Origin: Mycobacterium sp. GA-1841 | GTDB lineage: Bacteria > Actinomycetota > Actinomycetes > Mycobacteriales > Mycobacteriaceae | Length of the DNA stretch: 64,000 nt | Direction of reading: 5' to 3' | NCBI RefSeq assembly: GCF_001954135.1 | Contig: NZ_MBEQ01000056.1 | Coordinates: 62,001 to 126,000 of the forward strand | Shown here: positions 24,794 through 34,920 of the stretch, one piece after another | Layout of the letters: each line of letters begins with the position of its first letter | How positions within the stretch are numbered: the first letter of the stretch is position 1 | Translations under genes and position numbers: made by a program | The notes under the pieces: generated by a model | What the model was told of the DNA's origin: nothing | Seen by the model: only the letters and a program-made list of their open reading frames with translations | The model's database searches: none

Positions 24794-26278
24794 ATGAGTA
24801 GCGGTCCGCGTCCGGCGCGAAAAGCCTCCACCCGCTGTAGCGCCTTCGGCGACGATGCGCTCGGCGAGCATGATGCCGTCGGCCTGGTCGAGGAACTGCG
24901 GGCCGGCCGGGTGTCGGCCGCCGACCTGATCGAGGCCGCCATCGCGCGTGTGGAGGCCGTCAATCCCACGCTCAACGGCTTGGCATTCGAGGCGTTCGAC
25001 CGGGCGCATGCCCGTGGTGCCGCACCAAGCCCGTACGGCGGATTCTTCGACGGTGTCCCGACTTTCGTCAAGGACAACGTCGCTGTGCGGGGCATGCCGA
25101 CCATGCGCGGCACCGACGCATGGGAACCGCGCCCCGAGGTCGCCAACGGTGACTTCGCCCGTGCCTACCTGGCCACCGGCCTGGTGCCGCTGGGCAAGTC
25201 GCGGCTCTCGGAGTTCGGGTTCAGCGCGGCGTGTGAGCATCCCCGGCTGGGTCCGGTGCGCAATCCGTGGGATCCGCGCTACACCGCAGGCGCGTCCTCC
25301 TCGGGGTCGGCGGCGTTCGTCGCCTCGGGTGTGGTTCCGATCGCACACGCCAACGACGGTGGTGGGTCGATCCGGATCCCCGCCGCGTGCAACGGACTGG
25401 TCGGTCTCAAACCCACCCGCGGTCGGTTGCCGCAAGATCAGCACCTGCGGGTGATGCCGCTGCGGATCGTGTCCGACGGGGTGCTGACCCGGTCGGTGCG
25501 TGACACCGCGGCGCTGTTGCGCGAGATGGAGCGGGTCTACCGCAACCCCAAACTGCCGCCGATCGGTGATGTCAGCCGGCCGGGCAAACAGCGCCTGCGC
25601 ATCGCGGTGTGCACGCAGTCCATCGTCCACGACGCCGGTCCGGAGATGACCGAGCTCACCCACAAGACGGCGACGCTGCTCGAGGAACTCGGCCACCGGA
25701 TCACGGTGATCGGCAATCCCGTACCGGCGCGATTCAAGGACGACTTCCTGTTGTACTGGGCGTTTCTGGCGTATGCGACGGTGCGTGGCGGCAAGCGGTC
25801 TATGGGGCCGACGTTCGATCGCGACAAACTCGACAACCTCAGCCTCGGCCTGGACCGGCTGGCCTCTCGCAACCTGCATCGGGTACCGGCGGCGATCGCG
25901 CGGCTGGCCCGGTCGCGGCGCATCACCGAGCGGTTGTCCGCCAGCTACGACGTGGTGCTGATGCCGACCCTGGCCGAACCCACCGTCGAGGTCGGCTGGC
26001 TCGACCCGACCGCGGACTACGAGCAGATCGTCGACCGGTTGCTGGGCTGGGTGGCATTCACCCCGTTGCAGAACGCCACCGGTGATCCGGCCATCTCCCT
26101 GCCCCTGGCGCAGACGGCCGACGGTCTGCCGGCCGGGATGATGCTGTCGGCGACCCGCGGCCGCGAAGCCCTCCTGCTCGAACTGGCCTACGAGCTCGAG
26201 GAGGCCAAGCCGTGGCCCCGCATTCAGGACCCGGCGCCGTCGGCCCCACGTAAGCGGGCGCGAAAAGCCGTGAAGTAG
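24794..26278 (+). CDS. amiC: Amidase (amidase signature family)
   Basis: A 494-residue amidase-signature enzyme (Rv2888c/AmiC-like). The catalytic Lys is in [18 protein letters not shown] near residue 95. The Ser-Ser pair and glycine-rich signature are in [15 protein letters not shown] and [20 protein letters not shown] near residues 170-205. It hydrolyses an amide to a carboxylate and ammonia; the substrate cannot be predicted. The C-terminus is basic (RKRARKAVK). It is probably co-transcribed with the preceding oxidoreductase gene (25-bp gap). Confidence 0.88.
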   Translation: MSSGPRPARKASTRCSAFGDDALGEHDAVGLVEELRAGRVSAADLIEAAIARVEAVNPTLNGLAFEAFDRAHARGAAPSPYGGFFDGVPTFVKDNVAVRGMPTMRGTDAWEPRPEVANGDFARAYLATGLVPLGKSRLSEFGFSAACEHPRLGPVRNPWDPRYTAGASSSGSAAFVASGVVPIAHANDGGGSIRIPAACNGLVGLKPTRGRLPQDQHLRVMPLRIVSDGVLTRSVRDTAALLREMERVYRNPKLPPIGDVSRPGKQRLRIAVCTQSIVHDAGPEMTELTHKTATLLEELGHRITVIGNPVPARFKDDFLLYWAFLAYATVRGGKRSMGPTFDRDKLDNLSLGLDRLASRNLHRVPAAIARLARSRRITERLSASYDVVLMPTLAEPTVEVGWLDPTADYEQIVDRLLGWVAFTPLQNATGDPAISLPLAQTADGLPAGMMLSATRGREALLLELAYELEEAKPWPRIQDPAPSAPRKRARKAVK

Positions 26279-26348
26279 ACAGGCGAGGCGCGCGTCAGTG
26301 TCGTCGCCTCCTAAGATGACCGGCAAGTATCGCCGAACAGGGGGACGC

Positions 26349-26930
26349 ATGGGGTCGGGGAGCCAACCAGGCGAGGAATTCCACCAGGAGGAGGAATCCC
26401 CGCCGGGTCCGCCGCCTGGCTCGATCCGTTGGCAGGAGCCCGGCGTCACCCAACCACGGCCGCCGACGGTGGCCGAGGCCCGCCAGCGCGACAGGGCACA
26501 GAAAGCCCGCGAAGCGGCCGAGGAATGGGCACGGCTGCAAGAGCAGAAGGCCCGCGAACGCTCGGCCCGCAACGGCAAGATTCTGATGGGGTCGGTCGCG
26601 GTCGTCGGTGTGGTCGGGGTGATCGCCCTGGGATATCACCTGCTGCACAAAGAGGAAGTCGCGGCCACCTGCGTCAAGGACGGCACCAACGAAGTGGTGC
26701 CCGATTCGTACTGCTCCAGCGGACACAGCAGCTCGGGCGGCACCTTCATCTACCTGGGTTCGCCGTACCGGTACTACTACGGCGGCAACAACGGCGGGGT
26801 GGGCACCGTCGCACGCGGCGGCACGCTGGAGATCCCCAAGGGCACCACCGCCAAGACGAAGTCGGGGACGTCGATCTCCCGGGGTGGTTTCGGCTCGTCG
26901 TCGAGCTACGGCGGAAGCTCGGGCAGCTGA
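26349..26930 (+). CDS. Single-pass membrane protein with RGGFG tail (DUF1190/YgiB-like partner)
   Basis: About 193 residues: an acidic, proline-rich N-terminus, a charged helical stretch (EARQRDRAQKAREAAEEWAR), one membrane segment (ILMGSVAVVGVVGVIALGYH), then a Cys-containing Gly/Ser/Tyr-rich outer part ending SGTSISRGGFGSSSSYGG. The tail resembles the TVTRGGFG tail of E. coli YgiB (DUF1190), which is encoded next to an ATP-grasp enzyme like the following gene. ATG 26349 has AGGGGGA upstream; GTG 26298 is in frame, but the added codons have unusually low third-position GC. It abuts the ligase gene without a gap. No biochemical function is known to me. Confidence 0.7.
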   Translation: MGSGSQPGEEFHQEEESPPGPPPGSIRWQEPGVTQPRPPTVAEARQRDRAQKAREAAEEWARLQEQKARERSARNGKILMGSVAVVGVVGVIALGYHLLHKEEVAATCVKDGTNEVVPDSYCSSGHSSSGGTFIYLGSPYRYYYGGNNGGVGTVARGGTLEIPKGTTAKTKSGTSISRGGFGSSSSYGGSSGS

Positions 26931-28094
26931 ATGCGCCGCCAACGCAGTTCCCCGCGCACCGGCTGGGAACAGATCGTCGCCGAGCAGGGGATGTGTTTCG
27001 GCACCCCGGCGCGTGACGCGATGGGCGCCGACCGCCCGTACTGGGACGAATCGGTGCACTACGTCTTCGACATGGACGAGGTGCTGTCGATCGAGGCCTC
27101 CGTCGAGGTGTTGCACTCGATGTGCCTGGAGGCCGTCGAGCATGTCGTGCTGACCGGCCGCTACCGCGACTTCGGCCTTCCCGAATGGAGCTGGGAGCAC
27201 ATCGAGAAGTCGTGGCGGCGCAGCGATCCACACCTGTACGGTCGCTTCGACCTGCGCTACGACGGCCGCCGGCCGCCGGTGCTGCTGGAGTACAACGCCG
27301 ACACCCCCACCACCTTGCTGGAAGCCGCGATCCTGCAGTGGCACTGGAAAACCGACGTGTATCCGGATGACGATCAGTGGAATTCGTTGCACGAGAAGCT
27401 GGTTGCCCGCTGGGCTGAGATCCGCGACCGGCTCCCCGGCGCCGAGACCTACTTCACCTGGTCGGGTGCCGAGCACACCGGCGAGGATCATGTCACCGTG
27501 GCCTATCTGCAGGAGTGTGCGGCTGAGGCCGGCCTGCACACCGTCGGGTTGGCCATCGAGGACATCGGTTTCGACCAGGACCTCGACCGGTTCGTCGACC
27601 TCGCCGAAGCTCCGATGTCGTCGATCTTCAAGCTGTACCCGTGGGAGTGGATGCTCGACGACGACTTCGGTCGACGGGCGGTCGAGGGATTGCCGTCCAC
27701 CCTGTGGGTGGAACCGTTGTGGAAGACGCTGTTGAGCAACAAGGCGATCCTGGCGGTGCTGTGGGAGATGTATCCGGGCCACCCGAACCTGTTGCCCGCC
27801 TATGTCGATGACCCGCACGAGCTGACCGACTACGTGCGCAAACCGAAGCTCGGCCGGGAAGGTGCCAACATCACCATCGTCGGCGCCGGCTACGAAACCG
27901 AGACGGGTGGCGTGTACGGCGAGGAAGGCTACGTCTACCAGTTACTCGATCCGCTACCGCAATTCGACGACATGCGTCCCGCGCTGGGCGCCTGGATCGT
28001 CGGCGACGAATCCGCCGGGCTCGGAATCCGCGAGACCTCCGGTCTCGTCACCGACAACGGCGCTGCCTTTGTGCCACACCGCATCCCGCTGTGA
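26931..28094 (+). CDS. Glutathionylspermidine synthase-family ATP-grasp ligase
   Basis: A 387-residue member of the GspS/YgiC/YjfC family, matching only the synthetase domain. Recognisable segments are YDGRRPPVLLEYNADTPTTL, FTWSGAEHTGEDHVTVAYLQ, IFKLYPWEWMLDDDFG, LLSNKAILAVLWEMYPGHPN and VRKPKLGREGANI, the last two being nucleotide-binding parts of the ATP-grasp fold. The family forms amide bonds, but mycobacteria do not make glutathionylspermidine, so the true substrates are unknown. The start ATG directly follows the stop of the RGGFG protein, and a DUF350 membrane protein follows 19 bp later. Confidence 0.85.
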   Translation: MRRQRSSPRTGWEQIVAEQGMCFGTPARDAMGADRPYWDESVHYVFDMDEVLSIEASVEVLHSMCLEAVEHVVLTGRYRDFGLPEWSWEHIEKSWRRSDPHLYGRFDLRYDGRRPPVLLEYNADTPTTLLEAAILQWHWKTDVYPDDDQWNSLHEKLVARWAEIRDRLPGAETYFTWSGAEHTGEDHVTVAYLQECAAEAGLHTVGLAIEDIGFDQDLDRFVDLAEAPMSSIFKLYPWEWMLDDDFGRRAVEGLPSTLWVEPLWKTLLSNKAILAVLWEMYPGHPNLLPAYVDDPHELTDYVRKPKLGREGANITIVGAGYETETGGVYGEEGYVYQLLDPLPQFDDMRPALGAWIVGDESAGLGIRETSGLVTDNGAAFVPHRIPL

Positions 28095-28113
28095 CTCTGG
28101 AAGGAACATCCCT

Positions 28114-28569
28114 ATGACAACCACGCTGGTTGCGCTCAGCTCCGACTACTGGTCAGTCCTCGGCCACGGCGTATCGGCGATCGTGCTGTACACGATTGTC
28201 GGTGTGGCGCTGATGATCCTGGGCTTCTACGTCATCGACTGGACCACACCGGGACCGCTGCGGACCCTGGTACAGGCGGGCCGGCCGAACGCGTCGGCCG
28301 TGGCCGCCTCCGGGGTGGTATCGATGGCCGTCATCATCGTGCTGGCCATCTACAGCTCGCTGGGTGATCTGGTCCAGGGACTGATCAGCACGCTGGTGTT
28401 CGGGTTGTTGGGCATTGCGGCCCAGGCCCTCTCGGTCCGGCTGATCGGTGCCATCAAGGGCATCGACATGGGCCGGGTGCTGGCCGCCGAACGATTCACC
28501 CCTGAGGTTCTGGTCGTGATCGCGGCCTATCTGGCCTTCGGATTCATCGTCGCGGCAGCGATCCTGTAG
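28114..28569 (+). CDS. DUF350 family membrane protein (YjfL-like)
   Basis: A 151-residue protein with four predicted helices in two repeat-like halves: VLYTIVGVALMILGFYVIDW and SGVVSMAVIIVLAIYSSL in the first half, LISTLVFGLLGIAAQALSV and VLVVIAAYLAFGFIVAAAIL in the second. Length and layout fit DUF350. In E. coli a DUF350 protein (YjfL) is encoded beside a DUF1190 protein and a GspS-like ligase, the same three-part set seen here. ATG 28114 has AAGGAAC upstream. Function is unknown; the context suggests a membrane partner of the ligase. It is convergent with glycerate kinase (3-bp gap). Confidence 0.85.
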   Translation: MTTTLVALSSDYWSVLGHGVSAIVLYTIVGVALMILGFYVIDWTTPGPLRTLVQAGRPNASAVAASGVVSMAVIIVLAIYSSLGDLVQGLISTLVFGLLGIAAQALSVRLIGAIKGIDMGRVLAAERFTPEVLVVIAAYLAFGFIVAAAIL

Positions 28570-28572
28570 CTC

Positions 28573-29694
28573 CTAGAGGGTCCGGCACACTTCGGCGGCG
28601 GCCCGGGCCAATGCGGCCGGGCCGTCGCGGAGTGCCTGCGCCAGCGGTGTGCCCGCGGCGGTGATCGCCACGAGCCTGTTCACCCCGTGGGCCAGCAGCA
28701 CGTCGGCGTCGGGGGAGACCCGCCCGGCGAAGATCACCACCGGTGTTCCCGTCCGCGCGGCCACCTGTGCCACGCCGAACGGAGTCTTGCCGAGCATGGT
28801 CTGGGCGTCGACACTTCCCTCACCGGTGAACACCCAGTCCGCACCCGTCAGTGCCTGCTCCAACCCCACCGTCTCGGCGATCACCTCGACGCCGGGGTCG
28901 CATTCGGCGGCAAGGAATTCCATCAGGCCGAAGCCGAGGCCGCCGGCGGCGCCGGCTCCCGGACGGTCCGGGCTGGCGTGTCCCAAGGCGGTGTCGGTGA
29001 CCTCGGCCAGGCGGGTCAACGCCGCCTCCAGCACCACGACGTCGTCGCCGGTGGCGCCCTTCTGTGGACCGAAAACCGCGCTGGCGCCGCCGGATCCCAG
29101 CAATGGTGCGGTGACGTCGGACGCGATCTGAACATGTACGTCAGACAGGCGCGGGTCCAGGCCGGCGACGTCGATGTGATGCAGTCGGGCCAGCGCCGCG
29201 CCGCCGGGGGACAGCGGGCGGCCGTCGGCATCGGTGAACACCACGCCCAGGGCGGTCAGCATGCCGCTACCGCCGTCGTTCGTGGCCGAGCCGCCGAGTC
29301 CGATAAGCAGTTCGCGGGCGCCGCGGTCGAGCGCCGAGGTGATGAGTTGTCCGACTCCAAAAGTCGTGGCGCGCAGGATGTCCCGGTCCGCCGGCGCCAC
29401 CAGCTCCAGGCCTGCGGCACCGGCCATCTCGATCACCGCCAGGCGGCGCCCAGGGACGTAACCGTAGGTGGCGCGCACCGGCCGGCCGAGCGGATCTGCC
29501 ACGTCGACGCTCACCCGCTCGCCGCCGAGCGCATCGACCACGGCATCCACCGTGCCTTCGCCGCCGTCGGCCATCGGGACCCCGACGCACTCGGCCTCCG
29601 GGCACGCCGCCGATATGCCCTCGCGCATCGCTGCCACCGCTTGCGACGCGGTCATCGACTCCTTGAACGAGTCCGGGGCCAGCACGATCTTCAT
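28573..29694 (-). CDS. Glycerate kinase
   Basis: A 373-residue GarK/GlxK-family kinase that phosphorylates glycerate with ATP, usually to 2-phosphoglycerate. Conserved segments: KIVLAPDSFKESMTASQA at the N-terminus, MADGGEGTVDAVV, LIGLGGSATNDGGSGML near residue 130, SAVFGPQKGAT, and WVFTGEGSVDAQTMLGKTP near residue 290. It is a single gene, convergent with the DUF350 gene, and is not part of the conserved mycobacterial block. Confidence 0.92.
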   Translation of the reverse strand: MKIVLAPDSFKESMTASQAVAAMREGISAACPEAECVGVPMADGGEGTVDAVVDALGGERVSVDVADPLGRPVRATYGYVPGRRLAVIEMAGAAGLELVAPADRDILRATTFGVGQLITSALDRGARELLIGLGGSATNDGGSGMLTALGVVFTDADGRPLSPGGAALARLHHIDVAGLDPRLSDVHVQIASDVTAPLLGSGGASAVFGPQKGATGDDVVVLEAALTRLAEVTDTALGHASPDRPGAGAAGGLGFGLMEFLAAECDPGVEVIAETVGLEQALTGADWVFTGEGSVDAQTMLGKTPFGVAQVAARTGTPVVIFAGRVSPDADVLLAHGVNRLVAITAAGTPLAQALRDGPAALARAAAEVCRTL

Positions 29695-29756
29695 CCCGTC
29701 GTGACACTACCGACCGCGCGGCCACTCGGCGCGTCGGACGAGCGCGCCGGGCACGC

Positions 29757-30176
29757 TCAGCCCACCGCGTGGGCCAGCAGACGCTTGAGTTGCCGCCGCT
29801 GGTCGGGATCGAGGCGATCGAGCACCTCGTCTTCGGCCAGGAGTACCGCGGCCTCGGCGCGCGTGAGCAATTCGGCTCCCTCGCCGGTCAGTTCGGCCGG
29901 CAGTGCCCGGCCGGAATCGACGCTGGCCGGCCTGCGCACCGCGCCGCGATCCTGCAATCCCCGTACGACGTTGTTCATCGCCTGTGGTGAGACGTTGGTG
30001 TGACGGGCGAGTTCGGCATTGGACTGACCGGGTGCCATCGACAGCACTCGCAGGCAGACGAACTCGGGGAGGGTGAGGCCGAACGGTTGAAGCTGTGCGG
30101 CGACCCGGGGCTGTAGTACCGCGACCACGCGATACATCAGGTAGCCGAGCGGCTGCTCCTCGAGACGGTCACTCAT
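29757..30176 (-). CDS. MarR-family transcriptional regulator (Rv2887-like)
   Basis: About 139 residues with the MarR winged-helix layout: QPFGLTLPEFVCLRVLSMAP, NAELARHTNVSPQAMNNVVR (recognition helix, near residue 65) and a wing segment RGAVRRPASVDSGRALPAEL. It resembles Rv2887, and its position after the amidase block agrees. I take ATG 30176 (MSDRLEEQPLGYL); the TTG at 30200 would lie inside the palindrome upstream. It is divergent from a methyltransferase gene with a perfect 19-bp palindrome between them. Established work in M. tuberculosis shows Rv2887 represses a methyltransferase gene (Rv0560c), making the local arrangement suggestive. Confidence 0.88.
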   Translation of the reverse strand: MSDRLEEQPLGYLMYRVVAVLQPRVAAQLQPFGLTLPEFVCLRVLSMAPGQSNAELARHTNVSPQAMNNVVRGLQDRGAVRRPASVDSGRALPAELTGEGAELLTRAEAAVLLAEDEVLDRLDPDQRRQLKRLLAHAVG

Positions 30177-30193
30177 GTCAAGCATATTGACAC

Positions 30194-30914
<721 letters not shown>

Positions 30915-31052
30915 CGGCCCGACGGCCGGCGACACTCCGATCCGCGAGAGCTCCCCCCGACAACGCAAGGTGCCCGGCATAGGGCAGGATAGAGAGGCCG
31001 TCCAGGGCGAACCCGGGTGGCTCTCTACATGCGAGGAGTGCCGAGGAGACCG

Positions 31053-31802
31053 ATGGCGGATCCGAATGTCGCCGGCGAGGGCGCAGCACCCATCCGTCCC
31101 TTCTACAAGAGGGTCCTGCTGAAACTCGGCGGAGAGATGTTCGGCGGCGGCCAGGTCGGTCTCGACCCCGATGTGGTGCACCAGGTGGCCCGCCAGATCG
31201 CCGAGGTGGTGCGCAGCGGCGTGCAGGTCGCGGTCGTCATCGGCGGTGGCAACTTCTTCCGCGGCGCACAGTTGCAGCAGCGCGGTATGGAGCGCACCCG
31301 AAGTGACTACATGGGCATGCTCGGCACCGTGATGAACAGCCTTGCGCTGCAGGACTTCCTGCAGAAGGAAGGGATCGACACCCGCGTGCAGACCGCCATC
31401 ACCATGGGGCAGGTCGCCGAACCGTACATTCCGCTGCGCGCCGTGCGGCATCTGGAAAAGGGCCGCGTCGTGATCTTCGGTGCGGGCATGGGACTGCCGT
31501 ACTTCTCCACCGACACCACCGCGGCGCAGCGTGCCCTGGAGATCGGCGCCGACGTGGTTCTGATGGCCAAGGCCGTCGACGGTGTCTACACCGCCGATCC
31601 GCGGGAAGACCCGGACGCCGAGCTGCTGACCGAGGTCACCCATCGCGACGTCATCGATCGTGGCCTGCGGGTCGCCGATGCCACCGCCTTCAGTTTGTGC
31701 ATGGACAACCGGATGCCGATGCTGGTGTTCAACCTGCTGACCGAAGGCAATATCGCCCGCGCGGTGGCGGGTGAGAAGATCGGAACACTGGTCACCACCT
31801 GA
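31053..31802 (+). CDS. pyrH: UMP kinase
   Basis: A 249-residue amino-acid-kinase-fold UMP kinase that makes UDP from UMP. It shows [20 protein letters not shown] near the N-terminus, [35 protein letters not shown] and [18 protein letters not shown]. The first 15 or so residues are variable among mycobacteria. ATG 31053 has GAGGAG upstream and gives the expected length; in-frame starts from 31017 are rejected. It is followed 22 bp later by frr, as in most actinobacteria. Confidence 0.96.
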   Translation: MADPNVAGEGAAPIRPFYKRVLLKLGGEMFGGGQVGLDPDVVHQVARQIAEVVRSGVQVAVVIGGGNFFRGAQLQQRGMERTRSDYMGMLGTVMNSLALQDFLQKEGIDTRVQTAITMGQVAEPYIPLRAVRHLEKGRVVIFGAGMGLPYFSTDTTAAQRALEIGADVVLMAKAVDGVYTADPREDPDAELLTEVTHRDVIDRGLRVADATAFSLCMDNRMPMLVFNLLTEGNIARAVAGEKIGTLVTT

Positions 31803-31824
31803 ACGGGAAACTGGAGAAGCCGAC

Positions 31825-32382
31825 GTGATCGACGAAACTCTCTTCGACGCCGAAGAGAAGATGGAAAAGGCCGTGAGTGTGGCCCGTGACGACCTGGCCA
31901 CCATTCGGACCGGCCGGGCCAACCCGGGCATGTTCTCCCGTATCAACATCGACTACTACGGGGCGATGACACCGATCACGCAAATGGCGAGCATCAACGT
32001 GCCCGAGGCTCGTCTCGTGGTGATCAAGCCCTACGAAGCGTCGCAGCTGCGGCCGATCGAGGACGCGATCCGCAACTCTGATCTCGGCGTGAACCCCACG
32101 AACGACGGCAGCATCATCCGCATCTCCATCCCGCAGCTGACCGAGGAACGCCGTCGTGATCTGGTCAAGCAGGCCAAGTCCAAGGGTGAGGACGCCAAGG
32201 TCTCGATCCGCAACATCCGCCGCAAGGCGATGGAAGAGCTCAGCCGCATCAAGAAGGATGGCGAGGCCGGCGAGGACGAGGTGGGGCGCGCCGAGAAGGA
32301 CCTCGACAAGTCCACCCACACCTACACCAGCCAGATCGACGACCTAGTCAAGCACAAGGAAGGCGAGCTGCTGGAGGTCTAG
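31825..32382 (+). CDS. frr: Ribosome recycling factor
   Basis: A 185-residue RRF, exactly the usual mycobacterial length. It starts [20 protein letters not shown] and carries [30 protein letters not shown] and [14 protein letters not shown] in the hinge and globular domain; the C-terminal helix ends [10 protein letters not shown]. With EF-G it splits post-termination ribosomes. The GTG at 31825 follows GGAGAAG. Its stop overlaps the cdsA start by one base. Confidence 0.97.
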   Translation: MIDETLFDAEEKMEKAVSVARDDLATIRTGRANPGMFSRINIDYYGAMTPITQMASINVPEARLVVIKPYEASQLRPIEDAIRNSDLGVNPTNDGSIIRISIPQLTEERRRDLVKQAKSKGEDAKVSIRNIRRKAMEELSRIKKDGEAGEDEVGRAEKDLDKSTHTYTSQIDDLVKHKEGELLEV

Positions 32383-33260
32383 TGACCGACCAGCAAGTAC
32401 CTTTCGTGACAGATTCACCGGTTCCAGAACCGCAGCAGAAGCAGTCCCGGGCCGGCCGTAACCTTCCGGCGGCCATCGCGGTCGGCGTCATCCTCGGCGC
32501 GATGGCAATCGGCACCCTGCTGTTCGCGCCGATATGGTGGCTGCCGCTGCTGGCGGCGGCCATCGCCATCGCCACCCACGAGGTGATCCGGCGGCTGCGC
32601 GAACAGGGATACGCCTTGCCCGCGGTTCCGTTGTTGCTTGGCGGCCAGGCAATGATCTGGCTGACCTGGCCGTACGGACTGGCCGGTCTGTTGGGCGCGT
32701 ACGGCGGGACGATCGTTGTCTGCATGGTGTGGCGTCTGGTCGGACAAGGCCTCGACCGGCAACCGGAAAATTACCTGCGCGACATCGCCGCCACGGTGCT
32801 GCTCGGCACCTGGGTGCCGTTGTTCGCGGCGTTCACCGCGCTCCTGATCTTCGCCGACCACGGCGGCGCCCGGGTGTTCACCATCATCGTGACGGTCGTC
32901 TTCGCCGACATCGGTGGTTATGTCGCCGGCGTGCTGTTCGGCAAGCATCTGCTGGCACCGGCGATCAGCCCCAAGAAGTCCTGGGAGGGTCTCGGGGGCT
33001 CGCTGGTGTTCGGCATCACTGCCGCCGTCCTCTCCGTGGCCTTCCTACTGGACAAGCCGGCCTGGGTGGGTGTCCCGCTGGGCCTGCTGCTCGTCATCAC
33101 CGGGGTGCTCGGTGACCTGATCGAATCCCAGGTCAAACGCGACCTCGGCATCAAGGACATGGGCACGCTGCTACCCGGTCACGGCGGCATCATGGACCGC
33201 ATCGACGCCATGCTGCCCGCGGCCGTCGTCGGCTGGATCGTGCTGACGCTGCTGGCGTGA
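32382..33260 (+). CDS. cdsA: Phosphatidate cytidylyltransferase
   Basis: A 292-residue integral membrane enzyme that makes CDP-diacylglycerol from phosphatidate and CTP, the entry to phosphatidylinositol, cardiolipin and phosphatidylethanolamine synthesis. A hydrophilic N-terminus of about 28 residues is followed by around eight helices. The family signature is near the C-terminus: GVLGDLIESQVKRDLGIKDM and LPGHGGIMDRIDAML, with the metal-binding aspartates. GTG 32382 shares a base with the frr stop and has GGAGG upstream. Confidence 0.95.
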   Translation: MTDQQVPFVTDSPVPEPQQKQSRAGRNLPAAIAVGVILGAMAIGTLLFAPIWWLPLLAAAIAIATHEVIRRLREQGYALPAVPLLLGGQAMIWLTWPYGLAGLLGAYGGTIVVCMVWRLVGQGLDRQPENYLRDIAATVLLGTWVPLFAAFTALLIFADHGGARVFTIIVTVVFADIGGYVAGVLFGKHLLAPAISPKKSWEGLGGSLVFGITAAVLSVAFLLDKPAWVGVPLGLLLVITGVLGDLIESQVKRDLGIKDMGTLLPGHGGIMDRIDAMLPAAVVGWIVLTLLA

Positions 33261-33302
33261 ATTCGTGGCTTCGACCGCGACGGTGAGATACTGGTCGAGA
33301 TC

Positions 33303-34400
33303 ATGGCCACCTCCCTTCCTCTGGTTTTCGACGCCCCGCGACGCGCCATGCCGCCGCGGCACCTTGCCGACCTCGACGAAGCCGGGCGTGCAGAGGCCGT
33401 CGCCGAGCTCGGGTTGCCGAAGTTTCGCGCCAAGCAGCTGGCCAATCAGTACTACGGACGGCTGATCGCCGATCCGCAGCAGATGACCGACCTGCCGGCG
33501 GCCGTGCGCGCTTCTGTGGCAGAAGCACTGTTCCCGACGTTGCTCGACCCGGTGAAGCAGATCCAGTGCGACGCCGGGGAGACCCGCAAGACGCTGTGGC
33601 GCGCGGGCGACGGCACGACGTTCGAGTCGGTGCTGATGCGTTACCCGCAGCGCAACACCGTGTGCATCTCCTCGCAGGCCGGCTGCGGCATGGCCTGCCC
33701 GTTCTGCGCGACCGGCCAGGGTGGTCTCAAGCGCAACCTGTCCACCGCAGAGATCCTCGAACAGGTCCGGGCGGCCTCGTCGGCCATGCGCTTGGAGCAT
33801 GATGGCCGGCTGTCGAACATCGTCTTCATGGGGATGGGCGAGCCGCTGGCCAACTACAACCGGGTGGTGGCCGCCGTGAAGCGCATCATCGCCCCACCGC
33901 CGAACGGGTTCGGCATCAGTGCGCGCTCGGTGACGGTGTCGACAGTGGGCCTGGCCCCGGCTATCCGGAAACTGGCCGATGAACGGCTGGGCGTGACGTT
34001 GGCATTGTCGCTACATACTCCCGACGACGAACTTCGCGACACCTTGGTGCCGGTGAACAACCGCTGGAAGGTCGACGAGGTGCTCGACGCCGCCCGCTAC
34101 TATGCCGACACCACCGGCCGGCGGGTGTCCGTGGAGTACGCGTTGATTCGTGACGTGAACGACCAGCCGTGGCGCGCAGACCTTTTGGGCAAGAAGCTGC
34201 ACGCCAAGCTGGGCCCGCTGGTGCATGTCAACCTCATCCCGCTCAATCCGACGCCGGGCAGCGAGTGGGATGCCAGCCCCAAGCCGGTCGAGCGGGAGTT
34301 CGTCAAGCGGGTTCAGGCCAAGGGAGTGTCGTGCACGGTGCGCGATACCCGGGGCCGGGAGATCGCTGCGGCCTGTGGTCAGCTCGCTGCCGAAGGCTGA
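33303..34400 (+). CDS. rlmN: 23S rRNA (adenine-2503-C2)-methyltransferase RlmN
   Basis: A 365-residue radical SAM enzyme that methylates A2503 of 23S rRNA and A37 of some tRNAs. The iron-sulfur cluster motif CxxxCxxC is in [18 protein letters not shown], near residues 128-135. [18 protein letters not shown] is the SAM-binding GEP motif. The C-terminal catalytic cysteine is in [12 protein letters not shown]. The gene is intact here. It closes the conserved pyrH-frr-cdsA-rlmN group and marks the left edge of the catabolic island. Confidence 0.95.
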   Translation: MATSLPLVFDAPRRAMPPRHLADLDEAGRAEAVAELGLPKFRAKQLANQYYGRLIADPQQMTDLPAAVRASVAEALFPTLLDPVKQIQCDAGETRKTLWRAGDGTTFESVLMRYPQRNTVCISSQAGCGMACPFCATGQGGLKRNLSTAEILEQVRAASSAMRLEHDGRLSNIVFMGMGEPLANYNRVVAAVKRIIAPPPNGFGISARSVTVSTVGLAPAIRKLADERLGVTLALSLHTPDDELRDTLVPVNNRWKVDEVLDAARYYADTTGRRVSVEYALIRDVNDQPWRADLLGKKLHAKLGPLVHVNLIPLNPTPGSEWDASPKPVEREFVKRVQAKGVSCTVRDTRGREIAAACGQLAAEG

Positions 34401-34482
34401 GCCGCGGCGTTGACTTCGAACTGAGGTCGCAAAAGATCGAGTAGGCGTCTGCGCAGGGTCAATGTCGACGTGACGGGCAGTG

Positions 34483-34920
34483 CTAGCCCGGCGCATTGGT
34501 GAACCAGAGGTTCTCCTCGCGCAGGCTGCAACTGCGCCAGCCGTCGGGTGTGCGCACCAACTCATGGTGGTAATACCCGCCGCACGCACTCATCTCCGCA
34601 AGGCCCGGTAGCTGCATGGGGTTGTAGAACATCGCCCGCACGGTCGCGGTGTCACCATTGCTCTCGAGGATCTCGATATTGGTGACATAGTGCATGCTCC
34701 ATGGGATCACCCCGAAGTTGGCCGCGAACCAGTCGACCACCTCGTCGCGCGTCCCCACGACGGCACCGGCCGACGAATAGTCGATGACGGCATCCTCGGT
34801 GAACACCGACCGGTACAGCTCCCAGTCCTTGGAGTCCACGGCCCGGGCATACCGGTACAGCAGGGCCGAGATCTCGGAATGCTCGCTCAGGTCCATGGTT
34901 CGCTCGCAAGCTTCGCTCAC
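34483..34920 (-). CDS. SnoaL-like (NTF2-fold) protein
   Basis: A 145-residue SnoaL_4-type protein: ISALLYRYARAVDSKDWELY, FTEDAVIDYSSAGAVVGTRD and a central WSMHYVTNIEI, with GGYYHHELVRTPDGWR near the end. Such NTF2-fold proteins include small-molecule isomerases, dehydratases and hydrolases, so catalysis is possible but unassigned. The GTG start at 34920 overlaps the aldehyde dehydrogenase stop (TAGTG), so the two are coupled; ATG 34896 is an alternative start. It is the last gene of this operon and is convergent with rlmN. Confidence 0.8.
   Translation of the reverse strand: MSEACERTMDLSEHSEISALLYRYARAVDSKDWELYRSVFTEDAVIDYSSAGAVVGTRDEVVDWFAANFGVIPWSMHYVTNIEILESNGDTATVRAMFYNPMQLPGLAEMSACGGYYHHELVRTPDGWRSCSLREENLWFTNAPG

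Noticed and set aside
23600..26578. A 992-codon open frame on the minus strand
   Set aside because: It runs antisense to tsf, the F420-type oxidoreductase and the amidase, all with clear family motifs; high-GC codon bias keeps the antisense frame open. Its translation is Arg/Gly/His-rich with no recognisable domain.
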